From CAWUIO01 sp963922455 (lineage in GTDB: Bacteria; Bacteroidota; Bacteroidia; Cytophagales; Microscillaceae): a DNA stretch of 56,542 nt. The notes under the pieces are model-generated. The model searched no databases. It saw nothing but the letters and a program-made list of their open reading frames with translations, and was not told the DNA's origin. The position numbers and the translations under genes were made by a program. Shown piece by piece: positions 9,103-18,519 of the stretch. The DNA lies in assembly GCA_963922455.1 (NCBI GenBank), contig CAWUIO010000032.1, forward strand, positions 1 to 56,542, read 5' to 3'. Position 1 is the stretch's first letter. Every line of letters starts with the position of its first letter.

Positions 9103-11952
9103 TTATTTCACGGAGAAGCGGTACTGCTCCAGCTTCCCTTCTTGTCGGAGGATTTCCAAGAAATATACCCCTGTACTTAAATTGGAGACATCTATTTGAG
9201 AAAAAACTTGGTCTGAGTTACCCTTACCCACTTCGTTTCCAATTAAATCTCTGATTATAAAGTTGAATGATTGATTGCTTTCGCTCAAATTTTTAAGGTA
9301 TAGATTGGAAGCTGCCGGCACGGGATATACCGTAAAGCCTTGCTTTATGGATAATTCAAGCGAGAGAGGTGCCGTTCCTTCTATCACTTGGAAATTAATT
9401 TCCAAGGGCAAGCCGGCTTGCCCTTCCCGATTAGGCAATCGGTAGGGACTTGCCTTGATGGTATAAGCACCTGGGATCAAAGACTTTCCATTAATATCGT
9501 TCCCATTTTTGGCAAATAAGGAAAATGGTGCAATATTTTCGGTTCCTTGATACGATACTGGTCCCTGGAGATCCATCCAGACACTTCCTATTTCCGAAGC
9601 GGCCAAAGGATTGGCCACAATACCTAAGGATGTACTACCTAGGGTACTTAAGTCAATTATATCCCCTTCTTTGAGCGTCTGTAAGACCGTGTCGGCATCG
9701 GCATTAAACAGCACTAGGTCTGTAAGACCAAAACTATCTGTAACTTCAAAGTTTATGCTTATTGGGGCCCCAGCTTGTCCGCCCCCATCCGGCTCTGTAT
9801 AGGGAGTTGCCGTGATTGTGTAACTACCTACGGGAAGCAAACTAGGCACATAATTGTCCCGAGAAGAATCTCCAAAAATAGCATAGGGACTGGTGTTTTC
9901 GGTACGGGTGGTTTGAACAGGGCCTGTTAGTTCAAGAACTACGCTACCCAAATCCCCATTATTGGTATTAACCCGGATGTTAAACTGGATATTGCCTAAT
10001 AGGTTTAAATCGATCAAAGCAATTTCTTCTAGTGGGCCAATATCGGTATTATCCTGAGCATCAATTAAGGTAAATCCGGTAAGCTCGTTTTCTAAAACGG
10101 GCTCCAAAACCAGCACTTCTACTTCCTCTTGAATTTCCCCAGCTGAACACACAATAGTATCAATTCCCGGATTTGCGGGTACATACGCAAATTCTATAAC
10201 CCCAGTAATATCTGTAAAGATGGTTGTGTCAACACCTCCGGTGCTTAATTCAATAGGAAAGAAAGGTACGGTATTATCACTTTGGTCAAATAGCTGACAA
10301 GTAACCTGAACTTCCTCTCCCAGATTGACTTGGGGAGGGGCGTTTACTTCCAAACGGGAAGGGGAAGAGGTACTAGTCTCGGCATACCACAATTCCTGCC
10401 CTCCAAAGCCTCCCCCATTGGCCAGAAAAAAGAAGGAATTATTGGCTGCTGGGGTAATGGAACCTACTTCGGTAGCCCCTCTTTGTCCAGTTTCATCATC
10501 CATAAAATCCTCATACAAAAGATTTTGTGGGTTCGTGGGGTCATTGGTATTGTAATACATCAAGCTTCTCCCCCCTAAAGTGGGCGGGGAAACAAAAAAC
10601 ATAAGACCTCCAAATACATTGGTCAGTCCGGTGGGATTAGAGGAGTTGCTTAACTGAGAAAATTCAGGAGCGGGCCCCATAAGACGGGTGACGGTGCCAT
10701 TGGTCCGCCATAACTCGGTACCATCATTTGCCGAAGTAGCTCCAAAAAACAAGAAACCGCCCACATCTGTCAGCTCGTAGGGGTCAGAGGAAGCATTGCC
10801 AGGATTAATATCCATAAGCAGATTTGCAGTCGTGCTTCCCAATTGAGTGGAATACAACTCATTTCCATTGCCCGCATTGCTGGCTACAAAGTAAAGACGG
10901 CTACCGGAAACCACGGGAGTAACCGAAGTATCAACCTCGCCTCCCCCCGTGAGGCTTATTTCCTCGAGGCTAGGGGAAGTTGTATTATGCTGGGTGCGAT
11001 ACAACCTAAACCCACTGCCCAAATTGGCCATAAAGTAACAATACTCCCCAAAGGCGGTAAGTTGCTTGGGGTTTGAAGAGCTGGCAATATTAGAATCAAA
11101 TTCTAGTTTTTGAACTTGGGCTGGGGCTACATCAGTACGATAGACATAGATTTCCCGGTTAATACCATTGCCTACATTGGAAGTACGCTCGGCATCGGCC
11201 GTAAAGAAGGTATGGGTATTCCCTCCAATGCTCACCTCGGTAAAATCCATAGGGAAGGAACCAATCGATTGTCCGGGTAGGGTATTCGAATTAATCTCCG
11301 GATCGTAGGGTACCGTACCGCTCTCGGTTCCGTTACTGATCCATAATTCACGGTTGGCTTCTTGGGTTCGGGCACCTGAGAAAAATAGTAAACCACCACT
11401 GGCCGTCAAGTAGTTAATTTTTCAGTCCCCGCCAGGAAGAATATCTTTTATTGGGGTGGCAATCGAGCTGGGGGGTAATGCAGGATTAGCATTGGGTACT
11501 AGCCTAATTTGTACTAAGCCTCCAGCGATGGTTGGGTTTACCTTATCAGAAATGGCCGATAAGTAAATGGCATTGTTGTACACTGTCAATTCCCGAGGGT
11601 TATCCTCATCCGAACGGTTATTGTTCGTTCGGGTTGGCTGAAAGAAAGTAGCTGGATTATTTAAAGCTAAAGCCCCTGCATTTGAGTTCACAAGCCTATT
11701 TCCAGTACCAACTCCCGAATTTTCTTGGGTAACGTAGAGGGCTCCATTTAAAACAGTCATTTCTCTTGTGCCTGGGCTCAATGGATTACAGACTCCTGCT
11801 CCAAAGATCCCGCGGCTAATATCATTACATTCTAAAAGAATAGGAGGGCCAAAAGGTAATTGAGCCCAGGCCGATTGACTGACGCTGCCTAAGATAGAAA
11901 GAAGGAGGAAAAAAAATAGGCCGCAACGTTTAAGCGAAATAAAAAGCATCAT
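9103..11952 (-). pseudogene. T9SS-secreted ELWxTDGT-repeat protein, interrupted by an in-frame TGA
   Basis: One continuous frame of 949 codons broken only by TGA at 11422-11424. The first part has a signal peptide (about 1-31, ending AWAQ) and ends LPGGD; after the stop the same frame continues KINYLTASGGLLFFSG and runs to a C-terminal type IX sorting domain (FTVYPVPAASN ... STGVYFLEIL). The middle carries ELWISNGTESGT-like repeats seen in Bacteroidota surface proteins, then Ig-like segments. The internal parallel DINPGNASSDPYELT suggests the TGA replaces Ser (TCA to TGA). It may be a recent pseudogene, a readthrough case, or a base error. If split, the second part could start at TTG 11409 but would lack a signal peptide. 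Role of the intact protein: surface or secreted, partner unknown. Confidence 0.75.
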
Positions 11953-12456
11953 ACTGGAATAATTTTTTAAGTTAATTACTCTATATCTTATAGATTACCT
12001 ATATATACTTTTCCTGAAAAAAAAGTAACAAAATAAATGAGATTACTAAACTATACTGAGGACGGGTAGACTAAAGAAATGGCGTTTTTACAAAGTATTA
12101 TTTTACTTTCACACGATGAACTTACTACTTTACAAATTTTATAAAACTTATTTTTTATGCAGTTTAAGGGCGGTTATCAGCTAAAATTTGATAGGCAGCC
12201 CAATTTTTTCCAGCTTTAATCAAGGTATACAGCTAGCTTGGATGAGTCAAACTAGTTCCCGCTGAGTTTAGGTATGCCAGGTATTTATCGCTAGCTTTTA
12301 GATCATAAAAAGCTAGTCTCTAAAAAAACCCATATACTATATTTATGTAATTAAAATTAGCTTTTAGTATGTATTACCCTAGATCTAAAGATAATTACTT
12401 CACGCAAGAGGCGACAACTTGCTAGTCTCAGGAAAATACAATAGTAAGCAAAGGAT
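11953..12456. other. About 500-bp AT-rich spacer
   Basis: Upstream of the T9SS protein gene. It contains short AT-rich repeated words such as agctagt and cgctagct but no gene, terminator or long inverted repeat that I can support. It presumably holds the promoter of the minus-strand gene starting at 11952. Confidence 0.4.
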
Positions 12457-12586
12457 GGCTGAGGGATAGAGCGGCCTGTTTGAGCTCGTGTAGGCCAAGC
12501 GCGGAAAGGCAGCGAGTAGCGAAAGCCCGACCCCGGCGCCCCTAATTTTGTTGGGGAAAATCAGGGTTGAATACCGGGGGCAGCCC
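12457..12586 (-). repeat. 130-bp structured repeat, copy R3 (subfamily B)
   Basis: Read on the minus strand: ends GGCTG and CAGCC, inner stem CCCCGG with CCGGGG, third hairpin CTCG with CGAG. Nearly identical to R4, which starts 312 bp away; all differences I see fall in the loop and upper inner stem. A local tandem duplication. Confidence 0.9.
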
Positions 12587-12768
12587 AGTGCCATTGCATT
12601 AAGGAAATGGATAAGAGAATAGAGTACCGCCACAACCTTGGTCGGTCCCCCGACAGGCCACTTAGCCTGCTTTCGGTCTGTTAGGGGACAGACCGGGGGC
12701 CGGGTTCCACCAGCCCCGCTGCCTTTTCCTAATCTCTCCTCTCACTTCTCTGCCCTCTCCTCTCCCAA
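12587..12768. other. Hairpin-rich segment between tandem repeats R3 and R4
   Basis: A GC-rich block (about 12635-12715) contains three successive short hairpins: GTCGG/CCGAC, CAGGC/GCCTG and GGTCTGT/ACAGACC. It is followed by a pyrimidine tract (12722-12768), the complement of the GA-rich extension seen after R2. No gene. It could be a structured RNA or part of a larger duplicated unit. Confidence 0.4.
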
Positions 12769-12899
12769 GGCTGAGGGATAGAGCGGCCTGTTTGAGCTCG
12801 TGTAGGCCAAGCGCGGAAAGGCAGCGAGTAGCGAAAGCCCGACCCCGGCGCCCCTAATTTTGTTGGGGAAAACCAGGGTTTAACGCCGGGGGCAGCCCC
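12769..12899 (-). repeat. 130-bp structured repeat, copy R4 (subfamily B)
   Basis: Ends GGCTG and CAGCC; inner stem CCCCGGCG with CGCCGGGG, two pairs longer than in R3. Its GGGG end lies 13 bp past the stop of the methyltransferase, same direction. Confidence 0.9.
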
Positions 12900-12912
12900 A
12901 ATTCATAAAAAT

Positions 12913-13818
12913 TTATAGTTTCTCAAAGACCAAGCGGTAGTGGTCCATAATCTCCTTCTCGAAGCAAACCCGGTTGGGGCTAACTTTAAATACTTCTACT
13001 TGGTGCCGGAATTCCTTATCTAGCAAGTAGCGGGGAATTAAAGAGGCATAGAGCCAGTACTTTTGGAGATTGAATTTTCGGAATTTTTTGCGCCATTCGC
13101 CGATGGTCTCAATGTAATCTAAGCGCCCACTACTTTGGGAAATAAGTTTGAAGTGGGGTTCGGCATTGCGGATGACCATTTCGGGGCCATAGGGAAGCCA
13201 AGAGCCTGGAAACTCCTTGACCATCAGGGCCAAAACGTGGGGAGCGGAGCCTTTTTCGGCATTGATATCAAATTGCTCAAAGGGGATCATATTTTTACTA
13301 AATACCATGGTCTGCATATAAAACCGACCGCCTTTGGGGAGTAGGTCCAGGAGCATGGTAAAGAAATTCTTGTAGACTTCCTCTTGCTTGCCAGCTTGCC
13401 ATTCTTCCACGGAGCAAAAGTGTTCCATGCCCCCAATGCAGGTTACGGCATCAAAAGTACCAAAATCTTCGGGTTTTACGTAGCGACAGTCTTTTACGAT
13501 GACATTCATCCCGTTATTACGGCAAGCTTGGGCCTGTCCTTCGGATAGCGTCAAGCCAATGCTTTCGGCCCCTCTTTCTTCATTGATATACTTTATGAAA
13601 GGTCCCCAGCCACAGGCCATATCGAGCACTTTGCTGCCTTGACCGATGTTCAAACTATCGGCGATAAATTTGTGTTTGGCCCTTTGGGCTTCTTCTACAG
13701 TCATGGAAAAATCTCCATCGTATTTGGCCCCGCTGTAGTCGGCGCTTTCGCCAAAGCTGAGGCGAAAAATTTTATCAATCGTAGTGTAGGTGAAATCCAG
13801 ATCTTGCTTATCTGCCAT
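12913..13818 (-). CDS. SAM-dependent methyltransferase of the cyclopropane-fatty-acid synthase type
   Basis: A 301-residue class I methyltransferase. Motif I is VLDMACGWGP (about 64-73), preceded by the family's YSGAKYDGDFSMTVEEAQ segment, which corresponds to the CFA/mycolic-acid cyclopropane synthase signature (Y-S-x-A-x-F ... T-L-E-E-A-Q). Those enzymes transfer a methylene from SAM to unsaturated acyl chains; shorter relatives methylate other small molecules, so lipid is likely but not certain. It lacks the N-terminal domain of E. coli Cfa. It is divergent from the sugar dehydrogenase gene across 200 bp. Repeat R4 follows its stop. Confidence 0.82.
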   Translation of the reverse strand: MADKQDLDFTYTTIDKIFRLSFGESADYSGAKYDGDFSMTVEEAQRAKHKFIADSLNIGQGSKVLDMACGWGPFIKYINEERGAESIGLTLSEGQAQACRNNGMNVIVKDCRYVKPEDFGTFDAVTCIGGMEHFCSVEEWQAGKQEEVYKNFFTMLLDLLPKGGRFYMQTMVFSKNMIPFEQFDINAEKGSAPHVLALMVKEFPGSWLPYGPEMVIRNAEPHFKLISQSSGRLDYIETIGEWRKKFRKFNLQKYWLYASLIPRYLLDKEFRHQVEVFKVSPNRVCFEKEIMDHYRLVFEKL

Positions 13819-14018
13819 TTGTGTATTGGTTTGAGGAATGTTACCCGCTTAAAAAAGGTATTCCTAAGATTCTTATAATTTGGGCAATATACTGGGGATC
13901 TTAAACCAATCCTAGGGAGGCTCTGCTTTTATAGATTTTATTTTTTCCCTTTGGTGAAACTTAGCTAGAATCTTATATTAGCATTAGCAATTACACCCAT
14001 ATACCCTAAGCGATACCC

Positions 14019-15398
14019 ATGAAATTGACCTATCTGTTGGCTAGCCTTTCCCTTGCCATGGCTTTGTTTTTGGCCATTACTACCCTAGAACCCAATAATG
14101 AAGGGGATACAGAAAATACCAAAGAAGAATATAAGGAGTACTGCAGTGGTTGTCACGGAGCCCAATTGCAGCACTTCAAACGCTTAAAATCCTTTAAAAA
14201 ATCAGAAGAAGCGCTGGTTAAAATTATTGCCCAAGGGAATGAAGTCATCGGTATGCCTGGCTTTCGGGAGGCATTGAGCGAAGAGCAAATCGCTAGCTTA
14301 GCCCGCTATATTCGAGGTTTTGATTATACGCAAAACCATACCCAAAGCAGCCAGGCCTCCGCTGATGTGCCTTACGAAACCGTAGTGGACGGTATGGAAA
14401 TCCCCTGGGCTTTTGCCTTTATCGGAGAGGGTGAGATGCTTATCTGCGAAAAGAAAGGTAATTTGTACCGCTTTGTACCCCAGGAAGGAAAAATAAAAGT
14501 GAAAGGACTGCCCCCCGTCAATGCCGCGGGCCAAGGAGGCCTTTTAGAAGTGAAGCTCCACCCGGATTACGCAGAAAATGGCTGGATTTACATAGCTTAC
14601 TCGTATATAGATAGGAAAAACAGTAGCTTGACCAATACCGCTATCCTCCGGGCCCGGCTCAATAAAAAGAAAAATAGTTTATACGATAAGGAAGAAATCT
14701 ACCGGGGAAGCCCCAGCGTGCGTACGCGCCACCACTACGGCACCCGGATTGTTTTTGACAGTACCCATCATATATATTTTGCCAATGGTGACCGGGGCAA
14801 GCGGGATATTTTTCCTCAGTCTCTAGACAATACCAACGGGAAGATACACCGCCTCCGGGACGATGGGAGTATTCCCCGCGACAATCCATTTTTGAAGGAT
14901 GCCCAAGCTCAAGCCAGTATATTTACCTATGGACACCGAAATCCCCAAGGTTTGGCCATTCACCCTCAGACCCAGGCCCTTTGGGAACATGAACACGGGC
15001 CCCGGGGCGGTGATGAGATTAATATTATCCAAAAGGGTAAAAACTATGGCTGGCCCGTAATCTCTTACGGGATCAATTATAGTGGTACTAGGTTTACCGA
15101 AATCACCGAAATGGACGGAATGGAGCAGCCTGTGCATTACTATGTCCCCTCTATTGCCCCCTGCGGCATGACTTTTTTGGACAGTAAGGTCTACCCAGCC
15201 TGGAAAGGGAATCTCTTTATAGGTTCCCTCCGCGATCGCTACCTTGAACGTTTGGTTTTACAAGATGAACAAGTGATTTACCAGGAAAAATTACTCGAGA
15301 ACCTCAACAGCCGGGTGCGGGATGTGCGGGTGGGACCGGATGGCTATCTTTACGTAGCCCTGGAAGGGCCGGGACGGATTATCAAGATTTTAAAGTAA
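14019..15398 (+). CDS. Cytochrome c fused to PQQ-type glucose/sorbosone dehydrogenase
   Basis: Exported fusion of 459 residues. Signal peptide about 1-22; a class I cytochrome c domain follows with CSGCH (Cys42, Cys45, His46) and a likely axial Met79 in VIGMPGF; residues about 125-459 form a soluble aldose dehydrogenase propeller (IPWAFAFIGEGEMLICEK, GHRNPQGLA, HEHGPRGGDEIN, NYGWPVISYG), the layout of PQQ-dependent YliI/Asd enzymes. PQQ oxidises a sugar or aldehyde and the attached haem takes the electrons. Here the haem domain is N-terminal. No PQQ synthesis genes are in the window. The AraC regulator starts 80 bp later in the same direction. Confidence 0.9.
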   Translation: MKLTYLLASLSLAMALFLAITTLEPNNEGDTENTKEEYKEYCSGCHGAQLQHFKRLKSFKKSEEALVKIIAQGNEVIGMPGFREALSEEQIASLARYIRGFDYTQNHTQSSQASADVPYETVVDGMEIPWAFAFIGEGEMLICEKKGNLYRFVPQEGKIKVKGLPPVNAAGQGGLLEVKLHPDYAENGWIYIAYSYIDRKNSSLTNTAILRARLNKKKNSLYDKEEIYRGSPSVRTRHHYGTRIVFDSTHHIYFANGDRGKRDIFPQSLDNTNGKIHRLRDDGSIPRDNPFLKDAQAQASIFTYGHRNPQGLAIHPQTQALWEHEHGPRGGDEINIIQKGKNYGWPVISYGINYSGTRFTEITEMDGMEQPVHYYVPSIAPCGMTFLDSKVYPAWKGNLFIGSLRDRYLERLVLQDEQVIYQEKLLENLNSRVRDVRVGPDGYLYVALEGPGRIIKILK

Positions 15399-15478
15399 AT
15401 CGGTATCTACTCTTTTTTACCTAAATTCGAGCATACACTAAGAAATCAAAGGGCGTACACGCATGTGAAGTAATAGGC

Positions 15479-16465
15479 ATGAATTTTACCTCCATCATCT
15501 TATATAAAAAACTATACAAGCATGTTCTTGAAGAAGGCATAGACCCCCAAGCCATTGCCCACCTCCCTAGCTTAGACCAACTAGGCCCCGATACCCAAGC
15601 CGTACCCGCCGACCAATTTTTTGAATTACACGAAATAGGTGATAAACACTTAGGGCCAGGCTGCTCCGTGCGCGTAGGCCAAAAAATGCTCATGGATGAT
15701 TATGGGGTACTTGGCTTATCTTGGAAAACCTGCTCCAAAGCGGGTGAATTATTTGAACGCAGTGAGCGATATTTTATCCTGCTCTCGAATACCTATGTAA
15801 TCCAGGTAAGTAGGGAAGGAAATTTCTCCCACATTCATCTCAACCGGGACACCTATAGAAGAGGGGTGCGCCTTTCTAATGAAGCCACCTTCTCGGCCAC
15901 CGTGGTGGTATTGAGAGCGATCACGGAGAAGAATATTACGCCCCTTCAGGTCTCCTTCCAACATGCCGCCCCCCCAGATTTGAGTAGCTATCAGGATGCC
16001 TATGAATGTCCGCTTCTCTTTGATCAGCCTTCCTACTTCATGACGTATAAAACCGCCGACTTGGAAACCCGGACAGCCAAGGCGGATAAGAGCATCAATG
16101 CCTATTTTTTAGAAAGGTTAGAAGAGGAGAAAAAAGGCTTGGAAATTCACCCGAACCGGCTTGCTAATCATGTCCGGGACTTAATTCGGGATGCCCTGCC
16201 CAGTGGCATACCCAGCATTGCCCAGCTGGGTGAGCACTTAGGTATGAGTACCCGTACCCTCACCCGCCGCTTATCCGAAAGTGGTATCAGTTTTCGGGAG
16301 CTGGTGCAAAAAACCCAGGAAGAAATCTCCCAGGAGCTTCTTAAAAACACCTCTCAGAGTATTGGTGAAATTGCTTTTCTAACGGGTTTTTCAGAACAAA
16401 GTGCCTTCAACCGGGCTTTCAAGCGCTGGACCGGCCAATCTCCCTTAGAGTACCGCAAAAACTGA
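15479..16465 (+). CDS. AraC-family transcriptional regulator (OruR/ArgR-like N-terminus)
   Basis: Cytoplasmic regulator of 328 residues. The N-terminal about 190 residues match the arabinose-binding-like region of AraC regulators in which an acyl or small ligand is sensed (HEIGDKHLGPGCSVRVGQKM). The C-terminal AraC DNA-binding domain covers about 240-328: first helix-turn-helix SIAQLGEHLGMSTRTLTRRL, second IGEIAFLTGFSEQSAFNRAF, then KRWTGQSPLEYRKN. Genes for a haem protein, a DUF1772 protein and an NmrA reductase follow in the same direction and are plausible targets. Confidence 0.92.
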   Translation: MNFTSIILYKKLYKHVLEEGIDPQAIAHLPSLDQLGPDTQAVPADQFFELHEIGDKHLGPGCSVRVGQKMLMDDYGVLGLSWKTCSKAGELFERSERYFILLSNTYVIQVSREGNFSHIHLNRDTYRRGVRLSNEATFSATVVVLRAITEKNITPLQVSFQHAAPPDLSSYQDAYECPLLFDQPSYFMTYKTADLETRTAKADKSINAYFLERLEEEKKGLEIHPNRLANHVRDLIRDALPSGIPSIAQLGEHLGMSTRTLTRRLSESGISFRELVQKTQEEISQELLKNTSQSIGEIAFLTGFSEQSAFNRAFKRWTGQSPLEYRKN

Positions 16466-16568
16466 AGAATTCCCCTCTTGGCTTAAACTGTCAAATCATT
16501 GGCCGACAAGGTCAATCTTTTGCTAGCTCCTCCCCCTACCTTTACTCCTGTAATCAAACAGGAATACC

Positions 16569-16933
16569 ATGCCAAACAAACTCATACGAACCCTATGCTT
16601 AGGCATGCTTACCCTAGGCTTTATGCAATACCGAGCCTTAGGCGAAGCTCCTGAGACAAGCAATTACGATCCGAATCAAGTCAAACTTCTCGAAGGGCCT
16701 CTTGATACCCTGCGCGGACAAGTCTATCTAATTCTCGAGAAGCAGTGCAATGTCTGCCATCGCGAGCAAAATCCATTTATGGTTTTCTCTCTCAAAAATA
16801 TGGAGAAACGGGCGGGTAAAATTTACAAGCAAGTCTTTGTAAAAAACGCATGCCCCAAGGAGAAAACAACTCGCTAAGCGAGCCTGACTTGGTTGCCCTC
16901 AAACTATGGTTACACTCCTTAAATATCTATTAA
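16569..16933 (+). pseudogene. Small exported haem-binding (CxxCH) protein with -1 frameshift
   Basis: The zero frame encodes an export signal, then LEKQCNVCHREQNPFM, a c-type haem site, and runs into VFVKNACPKEKTTR and a stop at 16875-16877. In the -1 frame the text becomes family-like: RMPQGENNSLSEPDLVALKLWLHSLNIY, stop at 16931-16933. The frames meet at A_AAA_AAC (16841-16847), exactly in phase for -1 slippage, with a small hairpin CTCGC/GCGAG about 20 nt on (16869-16881). So it is either a programmed frameshift or loss of one A from a run. Without it the haem domain loses its last third. Likely a single-haem electron carrier or sensor of the periplasm. Confidence 0.7.
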
Positions 16934-16938
16934 GCCTT

Positions 16939-17439
16939 ATGGTACTCACAAGTAAATCGATCATCCTTTTCGTGACAATTCTTATTACGGGTCTCTCGGC
17001 TGGCTTCTTTTACGCCTGGGCCGTGACCGTAATCCCCGGAACCCGTAAAGTATTGGACTTACCCTATTTGCTAACGATGCAGTCCATCAACCGGGAGATC
17101 CTGAACCCCTCTTTCTTTCTGATCTTTTTTGGCAGTATGATCTTCATGGCAATCAGCGCCATACAGCACTTCCAACATGGCTGGACCTTCTGGATCTTGT
17201 TAGCGGCCTTTCTTAGCTATTTGATAGGAGCCTTTGGGGTCACGGCATTTGGGAATGTGCCCCTAAACGAAGCCCTGGATGCCATCCATCTTAGCGAACT
17301 CAGTACCCAAGAATTAGCCCAATACCGGCAAAACTACGAGCTCTCCTGGAACCGCTGGCATATGATCCGGACATGCTTCTCCGTTGTGTCTTTTGGGCTC
17401 ACCTTGCTGGCCTTGTTTATTAACTCAAAATCCTTGTAA
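16939..17439 (+). CDS. DUF1772 (anthrone-oxygenase-like) membrane protein
   Basis: Integral membrane protein of 166 residues with four hydrophobic helices (about 5-25, 53-73, 80-100 and 140-160). The first helix carries GLSAGFFYAWAVTVIPG and the third loop FGNVPLNEAL, both typical of DUF1772. Characterised homologues are said to oxidise anthrones, but most bacterial members are unassigned. An earlier ATG at 16906 is in frame; I prefer 16939 because it clears the stop of the frameshifted haem gene at 16933 and puts the first helix right after the start. Often found with NmrA-like reductases, as here. Confidence 0.8.
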   Translation: MVLTSKSIILFVTILITGLSAGFFYAWAVTVIPGTRKVLDLPYLLTMQSINREILNPSFFLIFFGSMIFMAISAIQHFQHGWTFWILLAAFLSYLIGAFGVTAFGNVPLNEALDAIHLSELSTQELAQYRQNYELSWNRWHMIRTCFSVVSFGLTLLALFINSKSL

Positions 17440-17626
17440 ACCTTGGAGAGACAGGGAAACCCGCTCATTTTTCTAGAAAACAACTAGCCAAGCATGGCTA
17501 TGGAATGCCCCGGAAATAGCTTGGATGCCTCGCTTATAAATCAAGGGCATCCTATTAAAACGCGTGGCTCAAGCCTCGCTTATACAGCCCAGAACTTTAT
17601 TTTATAACCTTTTATATTGTAATATC

Positions 17627-18469
17627 ATGAAATCAAACATGTTAGTAATTGGCGGAACCGGAAAAACAGGACGCCGTGTTGTAGAACGTTTAGAAAAATT
17701 GGGATATCCGGTACGCATCGGCTCCCGAAGTGCCCAACCCGCTTTTGACTGGAATGATACCGATACCTACGCCCGGGCCCTGGATGGGATGGACAAGGCC
17801 TATGTGGTTTACTCACCCGATTTAGCCGTGCCCGGGGCCAAAAGTGCCATGGAGAAATTAGCTCAAGCCGCCCAAGAATCTGGCCTACAAAAAATCGTCA
17901 TCCTATCGGGTAAGGGAGAACGTGAAGCCGAATTGTGCGAGGAAATCATTATGAAATCGGGTATTGATTATACCATTGTTCGGGCCAGTTGGTTTATGCA
18001 AAACTATAGCGAAAGCTTTTTTATTGATCCTATTTTAGCCGGACACGTAGCCCTGCCCAAAGCAGATGCCCAAGTACCTTATGTCCACGCCGATGATATC
18101 GCCGATGTAGTCGTAGAAGCCCTCATACACGAAAAGCACAATGGCCAAATTTATCAATTGACAGGGCCGGAAACCATCACATTCCCCCAGATTGTTGAGG
18201 CTATTGCCCAGGCGAGTGAACGGGAGATTCAATTTAGCCCCGTTTCATCCGAGGCCTATCACCAACTCTTGAAAGATGCCGGGCTTCCCGATGACTACGT
18301 TTGGTTAGTCAACTATCTATTTACCGAAGTTTTAGATGCTCCCGGAAATAATGAAATAAGCCCGGATGTAGAACGGGTTCTCGGCCGAAAACCTACTAAT
18401 TTTGCCACCTTTGTTCGAGAAACGGCAAAATCTGGAGTTTGGAATCAAAACATCCCCCAATCAATTTAA
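17627..18469 (+). CDS. NmrA-like NAD(P)H-binding reductase/sensor
   Basis: Atypical short-chain dehydrogenase of 280 residues. The Rossmann motif GGTGKTGRRV starts at residue 8; SGIDYTIVRASWFMQNYSE and YVHADDIADVVVEAL are hallmark NmrA/QOR2 segments. Relatives either reduce quinones with NADPH or sense NADP as redox regulators. The upstream in-frame start at 17564 (GTG) would add residues with no counterpart; ATG 17627 places the Rossmann strand correctly. A clear terminator follows, so it ends the AraC-linked cluster. Confidence 0.88.
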   Translation: MKSNMLVIGGTGKTGRRVVERLEKLGYPVRIGSRSAQPAFDWNDTDTYARALDGMDKAYVVYSPDLAVPGAKSAMEKLAQAAQESGLQKIVILSGKGEREAELCEEIIMKSGIDYTIVRASWFMQNYSESFFIDPILAGHVALPKADAQVPYVHADDIADVVVEALIHEKHNGQIYQLTGPETITFPQIVEAIAQASEREIQFSPVSSEAYHQLLKDAGLPDDYVWLVNYLFTEVLDAPGNNEISPDVERVLGRKPTNFATFVRETAKSGVWNQNIPQSI

Positions 18470-18470
18470 T

Positions 18471-18495
18471 AAAAAGCCCCTCCGGGGGCTTTTTT
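18471..18495. terminator. Bidirectional Rho-independent terminator
   Basis: AAAAAGCCCC, loop TCC, then GGGGGCTTTTTT. It sits between the convergent reductase gene (stop 18469) and the cyclase gene (stop 18520); A- and T-runs flank the stem so it serves both. Confidence 0.9.
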
Positions 18496-18519
18496 GAATA
18501 CTTTTTACGTATTGACAAA

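Noticed and set aside
11407..11409. TTG at 11409 as the true start of a separate gene
   Set aside because: The frame is continuous with the upstream signal-peptide part, and a T9SS tail without a Sec signal would make no sense.
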